A stretch of DNA of 64,000 nucleotides, from the NCBI GenBank assembly GCA_029962745.1, contig CM057161.1:9284638-9348637 (forward strand), written 5' to 3'. The notes beneath the pieces were generated by a model, which worked only from the letters and a program-made list of their open reading frames with translations, did not search any database and was not told where the DNA came from. Position 1 is the first letter of the stretch. The number at the start of each line of letters is the position of its first letter. The position numbers and the translations under genes are program-made. This document shows positions 12,394 through 21,860 of this stretch, in pieces. The DNA is from Echinometra lucunter. Taxonomy: Eukaryota; Echinodermata; Echinoidea; Camarodonta; Echinometridae.

Positions 12394-15240
12394 TTTATAT
12401 GCTCCCTTTGAAATATCTTTGCAGGAGGAAAGGGCTTTTATGGCAATATGGAATATTTCTTCCGAGTTATTTTTTCTCGAATCGGAGGAAGTTAAATGCA
12501 AGTGGAAACCGTTCATAATCGCTGTGCTTACCGTTGCCGATTCTCGCCACATTCTACGACTTCAAATTTGTAATTCTGAAGGCGAGACTACGTTGTAGAT
12601 GCGAAAGACAAGGGTAATGATGGATTATGTAACGGTAAAAATAATATTGTACACTTAGTCCTTTCGACACCGGATGTGTGTCTAGAAGGCTGAGTGGTTT
12701 TAGAACCCACACATAAATATATGACGTGATATCAATCAAAGAAAACTTTTGAGAAATCTCCAAACCTGACTGTCTCTCTTTGTCCATTGCTTGCTGTGTC
12801 TCTATACATTTTCATATTTTCGCCTTGCTTCTCCACTTTCCTCGTATGTCATAATTCTTTGTTGTTGTTTTTTTTCCCACGCTAACCTTCGCTTTCACTC
12901 TCGTCAGTTCCCCAATCGCTTTGTACTTATTTTCCTTCATTCGTGCCTCTGTCTCTATTTCCCAATCCCTCTTGTGTTTATATGCCACTCTGATATGCAT
13001 TGTTCCACGCATGTACGATACTTTATCCCCATGAACCATTCTTGCTCGCTCTCCCCCCCCCCCCCCAATTATTATTACACACCTTCTGTCGAAGTCTCCT
13101 TTTCGTACATTTTTTCTTTCTATTTTGTTAAAGTGTCGTAGAATTAGTCATTCGGAAACATTTGAAAATTGGTAATGATTTGTGTATTTTACAACGTACA
13201 CATATGAGATAAACATCGTGCATTTTGATATATGCTAATCTGTAATATATTGCCTTCATTTTATTTTTAATCCTTTTGTTTCGTTAAAAACGACACCCAA
13301 TGACGCCCAATGACACCCAGCGGCTATTAAACAATCGAACAAAAATAAAATGCGACATCGCAGTTATAAGCACACTAGGATATTTGTCCAAACACTTTCA
13401 GTTTCAGGGAAACTCATCCAAACTGTCATATTTTCCTCATTTATTTTCTGTGGTGCGAATGTTCTTTGACATTGCTTCTTGCCTATCTGTTGCTTTGCCA
13501 CTCGAAACTGACGCCTCGTTCAAATCCTTGATTGTGTTTGCATACCTTAAAGTGGTTTCTAAGTGCTACCCTCGTCACAGGTCCCGATGATTAGACCCTG
13601 CTGCACTAAAAACAGTTTTACCCGAAGCATCAGGTATCAGGCAATGTTCTTTTCCGTGCGTTCTAAAAAAATCCACTTATTAGAGCAGATCTATAACAAG
13701 AAAAGATCACACACCTCTTGCATATAACCTACTTAAAACTGTTATCATCTTGGAATAATATTGACGTGGGTATTGTTGATTTCAGTTGTATACTTGAAAA
13801 ACGGGACAGAAAATCTAATCACTACACTCTCTTCAAGTAACTGTCTACCAGCTTTTTATGCCTGCATTTCCGGAAACCGCCACTCTCTCATAACATGGCG
13901 GCAATCATTCACAAAATTAACCAGAATATTATTTTGACAAGAAGTCTGCCGCTTGAAGCGCCAACAATGGGCAATTTTCTTGTCGTAATAGATTTAGTCT
14001 CTGTCTGGTTTTCTAAAATAGTATCGGCAATACTGTGTGTTTTTCCCCTCAGCCTTGGCTTGTATTTTTCTCCCCGACTTTGACCCTCACGCACCAAGGT
14101 GCCATTATGCATTTTGCAAAGGCAATCAAATATCACTTCACAATAGTGGTCTTAATAATGAATTCTCTTAAGAAAAAGATTTATTTAATTTTCTCCCAGA
14201 CCGCCAAACGAATTACATCTCCAGCTGTTCGTAATGGTCTTTTGAGCGAGGCCCCTGCGCACCATTAATTATTGCTCGTTGTGACGCGATTTGTTTCAAG
14301 GTGGAATTAAGATTAAAAAGTGTCAACCTAATCCAAATGAACTACAGGAGACCTTGTACCGTGAGCAAACTGGGATTTGCTGACATACCTTTGCTCGAAG
14401 GAAACAATTAAGGTCACCAAGACCATTATAGATATATCATATCTATGGACTAATTTATCTTCTTCCTGATTGACAGATATGGTAGAACCTTTCATTTGTT
14501 TGCTTTTGTTTTTAATTTTTTGGTTTTTTCTTGATTTTGTATTGTTTAGTTTTTGTTTTGTTTTGTTTTGTTTTGTTATCTGGATTGTTCTATGAGGAAG
14601 GAATGGGGACTATGATGTTCCTCTATTTGGAGACCAATCAATATTCGATCAAACTTCAATTTGTTATTTTGAATATGGATAAAATATTTAACAGGGCATC
14701 GAACATGAGTGACGTTAATTTTATTATATCTAGAAGGTGAGGACTCGTGAAGCCCTTTTTCCAGCCACCAAATTAGTCGCAAATTACCCAGCGAGACTGA
14801 CCCGATGATTTGGTGGAACACTTGGGCCTGGACATTAGCCACCGCTGGCCAACACACAACAGCGCCCAGTCAAACAGAATTGAAATGTCAATACAATTAA
14901 AGGAATTTACAGGCAATATCTCAATCCGGCAGGCGATCGCTGCTACACAGTCTAATGGGGAATGTTAACCTGTAGAGCGCAGACATTAACCCGATGGCAC
15001 TGATAAAAAGGTCATTCTCTGATCGATATACATTTCTGCTCGCACATTTGAAGAAAAGAAAAACGAAACACGCAGCATACAACATGCTAGAAAATTGCTA
15101 CTTAAAAGTATTTTATGAATGACCTTTTGTTTCTTTTCTCTCGTCCGCACCTCCCCCCCCCCCCGATAAGAGTCAGTATTTAAACAAGTCATTTTGAAAT
15201 GAAAACAAATTAGATATAAACGTTTGGAAAGGCTAATGAC

Positions 15241-15241
<1 letters not shown>
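12394..15241. other. No gene seen; simple repeats only
   Basis: Holds C runs at 13053-13066 and 15153-15164 and a (GTTTT)n tract at about 14545-14575. Open frames at 12791-13141, 13300-13590, 13895-14083 and 14531-14857 show no domain. The one at 13895 starts with a favourable AACATGGCGG context but continues as a short hydrophobic frame I do not recognise. Confidence 0.4.
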
Positions 15242-15278
<37 letters not shown>

Positions 15279-15300
15279 TGATGATAACAATAATGATAAC

Positions 15301-15356
<56 letters not shown>

Positions 15357-15410
15357 TAATAATAATACTCTACTGCGCTGTAATAGAGCTCCCACCCAAA
15401 AATGCTACTG
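15242..15410 (-). repeat. (AAT)n microsatellite beside a retroposon 3' end
   Basis: About 125 bases of AAT with a few interruptions (15242-15366). Read on the minus strand, the flank ACAGCGCAGTAGAG leads straight into ATT repeats. This is like the GCGC-containing tails of the SINE and LINE pieces elsewhere in the window, which suggests the array grew from a retroposon tail. Confidence 0.6.
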
Positions 15411-15741
15411 CTTAAACACTAAAAAAAAAAAAAAAAAAACGGTAATAAAAAAAAACAAAACTGTGAAGGCAGTAATGGATGGGGATTTTCTTATTTTTCT
15501 TTTCTTCTATCATGGGGACTAAATTATAAAAGCACATTTTTAACTATTAAAGAGTAAGCATAAAAAAAGGAAATGCTTGATGGCTTGTGACATCGAGGAA
15601 ATCTATGAAAGTTAAGTTACGTTGGTTCCACAGGTTAATGGAATCACGGGCACATGACTGATCTCTGCAGTTCCTGTTTAGGAACGAGGCTTTACGCACA
15701 TCTTATGACGGATGATTAAATGAAAGGGAATACTAACATGG
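15411..15741. other. No gene seen; A-run 15421-15439
   Basis: Unique spacer with a poly(A) run; nothing else recognised. Confidence 0.4.
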
Positions 15742-16322
15742 TTAAAGGAGAATGCAACCCAAGCATCAGTGTGCTCTTGGTGAATAAAGATGACCAAGAA
15801 GAGTAAACAGTGAAAGTTTGAGCAAAATCAGACAATCGGTTCAAGAGTTATGAATTTTGAAAATTTCAGTAAATCCCTATTATGAGGATCCTTGAGTTGG
15901 CAACTTTGCCAGCATCTGTGATGTCATTGTGGACAACTCTCAATTCATTTTGTACAGAATTTTTCAAAAAAATTGATTTAATTTCAGGTCAGGAATCAAT
16001 GTAATTATTCCCAATATGCTTGCAGAATTGATATAGCCATGTCATACTCAAACAATAAATCAAAAGAATTTTTATTTCTCTTGAAAATAAAGAAAATGTT
16101 GAATTCTGTGTACAACATGAATGGAGAGTTGTCCACGATGACATCACAGATGCTGGCAAAGTTGCCAATTTAAGGATCCTGTAATAAGGATTAACTTAAA
16201 CTTTCAAAGTTCATAACTCTTGAACAGATTGTCCGATTTTGCTCAAATTTTCACTGTTTACTCTTCTTATTCTTCTTCATTCACTGGAAGCACACTGATG
16301 TCAAGGTTGCATTCTCCTTTAA
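15742..16322. mobile_element. 580-bp foldback element with TTAA ends
   Basis: The left arm (15742-15962) and the right arm (16101-16322) are inverted copies of about 220 bases each, differing at roughly one position in eight by eye, with a central loop of about 140 bases. The termini read TTAAAGGAGAATGCAACC on each strand, so TTAA lies at both ends. The best-kept block is TTGGCAACTTTGCCAGCATC with the TGTGATGTCAT that follows it. TTAA targets are known for piggyBac-type transposons, but the ends lack the usual CCC, so the superfamily stays open. No coding capacity is seen. Confidence 0.85.
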
Positions 16323-16493
16323 AGGGGGTACCCAATGCTGAAACAATGTTAGTTCATTTAAAAGAGCATGACTTTATTAACAGAAAATCATCTGCCTAAA
16401 GTTTTTTAAAAAGTCGGGTTGCCAAGGAAACCCCCAAATGTGGTCAGATTTCAGGATATTTTTGACCCCTCAGCTGTGACCTAGTTTCAACTG

Positions 16494-16534
16494 GGTACCC
16501 ACTTTGACGTCAAAATGACGTCAAAGTGGGTACC
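16494..16534. promoter_or_regulatory. Perfect palindrome of two CRE octamers
   Basis: Two 19-base arms, GGTACCCACTTTGACGTCA and its exact reverse complement, are separated by AAA. Each arm contains TGACGTCA, the consensus site for CREB/ATF bZIP factors. A third, imperfect copy (GGGTACCCACTTTTACGTCA) follows at about 16621. Whether this is a regulatory element or part of a repeat cannot be told here. Confidence 0.6.
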
Positions 16535-17207
16535 TTGTCGCGCACTTCTAGCAAAATGCGCGCAAGGTATAATACATATTGTACAGTCTAGCGCGCAGCA
16601 CAACTGCAATGCGCGAAGCTGGGTACCCACTTTTACGTCATACCTCACATTCAAATTTTTTGGTCAACCCTTGACTTTTTATGAGAAAATTAGCCAAAAT
16701 TCATTGATTTCGATTGAAAATCATCAAATTTTTAGTGTTATTCTTCTTAGAATTCTATTCTCGATCATATATGTAAAAAAAAATTTACCATTATGTTATC
16801 ACTTTAAGATTAGCATCATCACTTGGACAATCACCCCTGTCCGAGGTGAGAGATCAGTAGGGGCTGCAACATGGAAGCAACATAATATCATCACATTCCC
16901 AAAACATCATGTGGCGAGTTTGCTATATATCAGGAAAATGCCAGGGTACGTGTTTGATATCTGTAATGTCTTGTTTTGTTGCATTGTTTTGATGGAAGGA
17001 CACTGACGATAAAAATGAGCACGTTTTTCTGTCATTGATCTGGGCTTGTCACCCTTCTCTTCCTTTTCGCTAACTTTCTGTCGTTAAGTTTGCATATTAA
17101 CCGTTAGTCAGTTGACGCAGTCGGGAATAAAGGTTCAATTCTAAAACATTCAAATGAAGGAGGAGGTTTATTAGTAGAGCAGCGGGTTCCGGGTCGAAAC
17201 CACGTGG
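16535..17207. other. No supported gene; 163-codon open frame not coding-like
   Basis: A plus-strand frame from 16515 to 17006 begins inside the CRE palindrome. It has no recognisable domain and uses AT-rich, Ile/Phe-rich composition. A second imperfect hairpin (ACCTTGTCGCGCA paired with TGCGCGCAAGGT) spans 16531-16568. At 17170-17206 a B-box-like GGGTCGAAACC may be a SINE remnant. Confidence 0.4.
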
Positions 17208-17476
17208 CACTATGAACATAACAGACAAAGAAAGCGGACAAAATAAACAACCCCTCATTCTACCCTTCACAATGGTTCTGGTAGTCAAAAGAACATCCCT
17301 TCACTGCTATTGTCTAAAATATGTGGAACAGGTGTCACATGCATATTCACCTGGAACTACATGATTAAACATAATAGCTGTGAAGGGATGTTCTTTTGAC
17401 TACCAGAACCATTGTGAAGGGTAGAATGAGAGGTTGTTTATTTTGTCCGCTTTCTTTGTCCGCCATGTTCATAGTG
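17208..17476. repeat. 97-bp near-perfect inverted repeat (long hairpin)
   Basis: The left arm 17208-17304 and right arm 17380-17476 are inverted copies with four differences in 97 positions, separated by a 75-base loop. Six further inner bases (GCTATT/AATAGC) extend the stem after one mismatch. The termini read CACTATGAAC and GTTCATAGTG. It could be a young foldback element or the source of a long-hairpin RNA. No target-site duplication is obvious. Confidence 0.9.
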
Positions 17477-18112
17477 ATGGACTCGCTGGCCCTTTGCTAA
17501 AGCATTGTAATCACGGATGTACTGATAGGGGAAGGGGCAGTTGCCCCCCCCCCCCCCTAAAAAAAATATTAAAAAAACTTGGTTTATTGCTGGTTCGATA
17601 CCAGTGATTTACACATTTTGCTGGAATGACATGATTTTCCAGGGTTTTTATTCACTTATGCCATTCCGGTGGTGATGCGGGGTTTTTTATGCCCCCCCCC
17701 CCCCAAAAAAAGGTTCTTGGTCATTACGCCACTATTTCTTATCCTCATAGTTTAAATCTCGGATAATTATGTCCCTAGGCTGATTGACTTCAAGAACGTA
17801 CGTATTACTTAAATGTGATTTTGTGATACTTATTGAACGATATGAATCTACCATCAATAAGCTTAGTTATTCCACCCCGTCCCCCCCCCCCCCCCGCAAA
17901 CGTTTCTTGCCATTAAGTGTCTGCAATCATACCGACTTTAAGTGCATCGGAAAATTTTCTTAGAATCCGGTCGAGGTGACAAGCAGGCTTGTATGAATAC
18001 TGAAATTCTAGTCTAAATTACTAGTGAGCTGGGTGGTAGATTAAAACAATCTTTGAAGAAGCACGTATGTTGATTGGTCTATCTGGGCTACGATTTTTTC
18101 CCCTCTTTTTTT
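17477..18112. repeat. Poly-C-rich dispersed repeat fragments
   Basis: Three C runs (about 17544-17557, 17692-17704 and 17881-17895) each sit next to similar text such as AAAAAAAGGTTCTTGGTCATT or CGTTTCTTGCCATTA. The middle one leads into TTACGCCACTA, like the CGCC-containing ends of other elements here. Boundaries are not clear. Confidence 0.5.
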
Positions 18113-18562
18113 CAGAATGATGGTGATGATGATAATGATAATAACAATATTTGCAATAATAAGAGTAGTAATAATAATGATTATGATGATAATGATAATA
18201 ATGATAATAATGATGATAATAATAATTAATAATAATAATAGTAATAATAATAACAATGATAATAATAATGGTAATAATGATAATAATAACACTAACAACA
18301 ACGATAGTAATGAAGTGGATAATGATCTCTTTTACCCAGAGCGGCATCATCAGATACTGCTCTTTCTTAAGCCCAACTCTTATCATTACCCCATCAAATC
18401 TAGATACCCCTTTAATTCACCTGGATCGAGAGAGACATTGTGCGACAATCACTTTGCCCAGGAATGCAAGTACCGAGAGTGGATAGAACCCAGGAGCTTT
18501 TATATGAGATTCAAGAGCCACACCATTAGACTACAGTATTTACAGCACCACTATCATGGCCA
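18113..18562 (-). repeat. SINE with expanded (ATT)n tail
   Basis: On the minus strand the head (18562 downwards) has A-box-like GTCTAATGGTGTGG and B-box-like GGGTTCTATCC. A SINE-type body with CCTGGGCAAAGTGATTGTC and GATCCAGGTGAATTAAAGG follows. The body ends at about 18311 in an ATT/ATC microsatellite of roughly 200 bases. The poly-Ile, poly-Asn and poly-Tyr frames on both strands are translations of that tail. Confidence 0.7.
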
Positions 18563-18959
18563 AAATGCTTAAAATCTGGATCATAGAAAAAGATGAACTA
18601 TAACATTTGGGCTCGTTCAAGACACGATCAATTATGAAATGAATGCATAAGGCATTGATATATTCAATGGTTTTATTCCTCTTTTTTGATTTCACACCCA
18701 CATAAGATTACGTGAGATTTTATAGTGTCAAATATGGAATTCAATCTCCATAATTTGGTCATTTTAGGTAAATAAATTAGAATGGCAATATTCTCATTTC
18801 AACTTGTTTATTAGACATGATCAAGACGCTAGTGCAGGAAGAAAATCAATACTACTGATACCATATTTAAACCACAGGTACCGAAATAATGAAGTGATAA
18901 TTCTTATTGTAAGAATACTGAAATCGTGGCATAGATCCACTTTCTTGTTTGTTTTTAAT
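18563..18959. other. No gene seen
   Basis: AT-rich spacer between the SINE and the LINE remnant; nothing recognised. Confidence 0.4.
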
Positions 18960-19157
18960 TCCGACTAACACAAATAACTTGCCATTGGAAATTAGGACGT
19001 CCCTAAATGTAGAAAACATTTGAAATAAGGCTCAAAACATATCTTTTCACCTAATTCTTATTCTCTTCAAGCATATCAGGAGTTCTCCAGCGCAGAAGAA
19101 TATATGTACATAGGTTCTGCGCTCTATAACTTGAAATGTTATTATTATTATTAAATA
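18960..19157 (+). pseudogene. LINE 3' end: C-terminus of reverse-transcriptase ORF
   Basis: Frame A (18976-19020) reads NLPLEIRTSLNVENI. After a one-base frame change, frame B (19019-19054) reads FEIRLKTYLFT and then stops. Together they match the familiar C-terminal pattern of non-LTR retrotransposon polyproteins (LP.EIR...FK.RLKTYLF), as in CR1/L2/Jockey-type elements. A 3' untranslated stretch follows, with CTGCGCTCTATAACTTG ending in ATT repeats. The copy is 5'-truncated and frameshifted, so it is dead. The shared tail links it to the SINEs of this window. Confidence 0.75.
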
Positions 19158-19886
19158 ATACGTAATAAGGTTATTCTTAAAATGCTTTGATTGGTTTTCT
19201 TTTGATATAGCATTACATCTTCTAAAAAGGTATAGGGAAACATAAATGCGAATTATGGCCGATATCCATTATTCCATTATTGAATCTGAAATCAGAGGCA
19301 TACGTGCAACTGGTGATGTTTACAGAATACGAACAGCTTAGAATGGGTCAAAGTTGGAAGAGAAATTTTACCTGTTTTCAAATGAATGTGGCAAAAATCA
19401 AATAAGAAGCGGAAGATTCTTGGAAATGTGTTTGTAACATGCAGCATGAAAAGTGTTCGATTTGTGAAAATAACGAGGTTGTTAAGTGATATTTGTTTGA
19501 AAAATATCCTTCCTTCGCTGTTATACCTCCGGGAAATTATTGACTTTCAAAAGAGGATGTTTCAGGTTTCCAATTAGTTACAATGAAACATAAAAACAAC
19601 TTCTTGAGAAATTAGGTTAGGGGTGTTATATTCAACCATCAATCATCTTATATATCAATGTGTGTCTTTATCCTCCAAGATATCAAGCTAACACCTTATT
19701 TTTTCCAGTTTTTCCTTTTTTCGGACTATTCTTATTAATATCTACTGGTCTCTGCCTTTCCAACCCACGTGCTCGCTCTGTGATTTTGTTACTTGATGTT
19801 TCTGCAAAAGTTTGACGTCTTCCATTCGATAAATGCGCAAAAATTTGTAGCACAAATCCTTGAGTTATAAACACTAGGTATGTAAG
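19158..19886. other. No gene seen
   Basis: AT-rich DNA; frames at 19386-19577 and 19683-19892 have no recognisable domains. Confidence 0.4.
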
Positions 19887-20040
19887 TGTCATGGCTCAGT
19901 GGTACAGCAGCGGTCTCGTAATTGGGAGTACCTGGGTTCGAAACCAAGTGGATACAGTAAGGCCCTCTGGTAAGGTATACCCTCGTCCAAGTCTCTCGCA
20001 GAGAATGTAAAGTCCCCTAGTTTTTTTACAAGCATGCAGA
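19887..20040 (+). repeat. tRNA-derived SINE, second family
   Basis: A box TGGCTCAGTGGTACAGC, a CTCGTAA anticodon-like loop, B box GGTTCGAAACC, then CTGGTAAGGTATACCCTCG. It forms an inverted pair with the next feature. Confidence 0.7.
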
Positions 20041-20049
20041 TGATTCATT

Positions 20050-20262
20050 ATTGGTGGTTAATTTACCTGAAAGCATGTGTAGGCCTATGCTTGTTAGTAA
20101 GCAACCAGTGGACCGACGGCTTTACATGTTTAAGTCCCCTCCGAAGGACTTGCTAATAGAGATTAATACCTTACCAAAGCGCATTAGCGCATTGGTTTCG
20201 AACCCGGGTACTCCCGGTTACGAGACCACTGCTCTGTCCACTGAGCCACAGCGCCTCATACG
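20050..20262 (-). repeat. tRNA-derived SINE, inverted partner
   Basis: On the minus strand it reads GCGCTGTGGCTCAGTGGACA, GTCTCGTAACCGGGAGTACC and GGTTCGAAACC, then TTTGGTAAGGTATTAATC. It is homologous to 19887-20040 but in opposite orientation. Transcripts across both could pair. The 93-codon plus-strand frame here is antisense SINE. Confidence 0.7.
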
Positions 20263-20397
20263 TGGCTCTGTGGTTGCTCCTCTCTCCGCGGGGACTTTTG
20301 CGCAATTTTGTTTTCGTTACAATAATGATTAAAAAAAAAATAAAAATAACCATTTGGGGGGACATGCGGGAGGGGCTTTCATCGCATTTTAAGACCT

Positions 20398-20535
20398 GGG
20401 CCCATCTTTAAAAGAACTGCGATTGATTCAAATTGATCGCAACTTTGAGATTGATCTCAACTGTGTACTTAATAGGTAGGGGTTGAGATCATTCTCGAAG
20501 TTGCGATCGATTTGAATCGATTGCAACTCTTTGTA
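20398..20535. mobile_element. Foldback element of the GGGCCC/CATAAA group
   Basis: The 49-base arms 20413-20461 and 20482-20530 are inverted copies with about seven differences. They are built around GCGATTGATTCAAATTGATC and flanked at the left by GGGCCCATCTTTAAAAG. It is related in style to the element at 32408-32532. Confidence 0.75.
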
Positions 20536-20947
20536 AAACTGTGTTCGTCTTTCATAAAGGTAACATTGAAGTATGATACATTGATTTGTGACGGGGCCGT
20601 GTTCCCACTACCTCCATCGCACCCTCATCCGCCTCGACCTCATAAAGCTCGCTCCCGGACCTAGCAATGTCGCCTCCCACTACGCCTACCCTTGATACTC
20701 CCTGCTCAATGTCAATGGGCGAACTTGATCGGTTGTTAACCTGATTTACTGCTTCATGTATGGCTACAGCGCAGCATTCGATCCCGCATTCCACACGTGC
20801 ATACAACGCCATTGAATTATCGTCTTCAATGGTTTGATTCCATTACTGTGGTACCACGCGGCTATTTGTATGTTGCCATGGTTCGATTCAAACTGTGTTC
20901 GTCTTTCATAAAGGTAACATTGAAGTATGATACATTGATTTGTGACG
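20536..20947. repeat. 58-bp exact direct repeat around a 296-bp segment
   Basis: Positions 20536-20593 and 20890-20947 are identical over 58 bases (starting AAACTGTGTTCGTCTTTCAT). The enclosed 20594-20889 is GC-richer than its surroundings and has a minus-strand open frame of about 90 codons with no recognisable domain. A 354-bp tandem duplication with a partial second unit is the simplest reading. The exact identity points to a recent event or to assembly error. Confidence 0.85.
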
Positions 20948-21063
20948 CATCAACTTCTTAAAGGCCGTCTGAGCAATGTGAAAATTGCTTGTCTTCGAAT
21001 CTCCAACTCATGTTTTAGATACAAAGGCTAGTGTGAACGCCATAGTAGTGACAAAATGAAAAT

Positions 21064-21206
21064 GCAGGGCCCTGTGGCATATAACTTACCATTAATGGTA
21101 ACTACCATGGTAACATTGCTCAACAGCCAATCAAATTCAAGGTTTCCATGGAAGTTACCATTGATGGCAAAGTTACCACCAATGACAAGTTTTATGCAAC
21201 GGGGGC
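21064..21206. mobile_element. MITE related to the CCAAT-bearing family
   Basis: The ends GCAGGGCCCTGTGGCATA and the reverse complement of TTTTATGCAACGGGGGC are inverted. Inside, ACAGCCAATCAAATTCAAGG corresponds to the core of 5276-5417 and 54349-54492. The arms contain repeated GGTAAC/GTTACC motifs. Confidence 0.65.
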
Positions 21207-21421
21207 ACAGATCTGCAGAAGAAAAACCATCTCCATATAGACTTTACCATAATCCTTGTATTTCCAATGTGCTATTTGGTGCATGTTTAGCAATTCTTTC
21301 AACACGATCAACTCCTCATTTTAACTTCAAGTTTAGTTTTTGAAAGAAGGGGAACCCCGCAGATTATTCCAACACCATTATCTCGGCCCCACCTAAGGTT
21401 CCGCTCTTTTATTCTTTGCAG

Positions 21422-21472
21422 TGATCTGTCGAGTGCCAGAAAAGCCTCATCACTTCAAGCTAAATGAAGGAG
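21422..21472 (+). CDS. Candidate 51-nt internal exon, function unknown
   Basis: A strong acceptor-like tract (TCTTTTATTCTTTGCAG, ending 21421) is followed by 51 bases open in the frame ICRVPEKPHHFKLNEG and then a donor-like GAG/GTAACG. Entering and leaving after the first codon base makes it a phase 1-1 exon that preserves frame, a layout common in extracellular proteins. I do not recognise the peptide. A GTGCA-rich MITE starts 37 bases after the donor, so it would lie in the next intron. Chance occurrence in 64 kb is quite possible. Confidence 0.22.
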
Positions 21473-21509
21473 GTAACGCAGCAGGAATCATATACCATCA
21501 TGCTGTACA

Positions 21510-21860
21510 CACTAAGGAAGAAAGCTGCAATTTTGCACCCCTCAAATGCAACACTGGGAGTTCCTTTTTGGGTGCAACTTTGCACCCTAGAACGCTTTTT
21601 GCACCTTTATGGGTGCAGTTAGCTTCATTTTGCACCCTAGAGGGTGCAGAGTTGTACCCTTCAGGTAAAGGTGCAAATTTGCACCCTTTTGAATGCAAAA
21701 TTTTCTGCACCCTTAAAGGTGCAAAGTCGCACCTTCTAGGGTGCAAACGGGCATTTCAGGGTGCAAACAAGAACATTCATGTAGGGTGCAAGATTGCACC
21801 CAAACAGGTGCTGCCAGTGTTGCATTTAGGATGCAAACTTGAACCTTTTTTTTCTTAGTG
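21510..21860. mobile_element. GTGCA-rich foldback MITE, copy B
   Basis: The left end CACTAAGGAAGAAAG and the reverse complement of the right end, CACTAAGAAAAAAAAGG, are inverted. The next inner blocks, AAATGCAACACTGGGAG and its mirror, also match. More than ten TTTGCACCC/GGGTGCAA motifs form nested hairpins. It shares layout with 11912-12255. The 145-codon plus-strand frame is mainly this element. Confidence 0.8.

Noticed and set aside
16515..17006. 163-codon ATG open frame
   Set aside because: It starts inside a palindrome, shows no domain, and has AT-driven composition; no splice or conservation evidence.
17170..17206. SINE head beside the long hairpin
   Set aside because: Only a B-box-like GGGTCGAAACC is visible; too little to call.
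18021..18386. Poly-Ile, poly-Asn and poly-Tyr frames on both strands
   Set aside because: Translations of the (ATT)n tail of a SINE.
21421..21858. 145-codon Cys-containing plus-strand frame
   Set aside because: Most of it is the GTGCA-rich foldback MITE; only the first 51 bases have separate exon-like signals. It also opens with GTG, not ATG.
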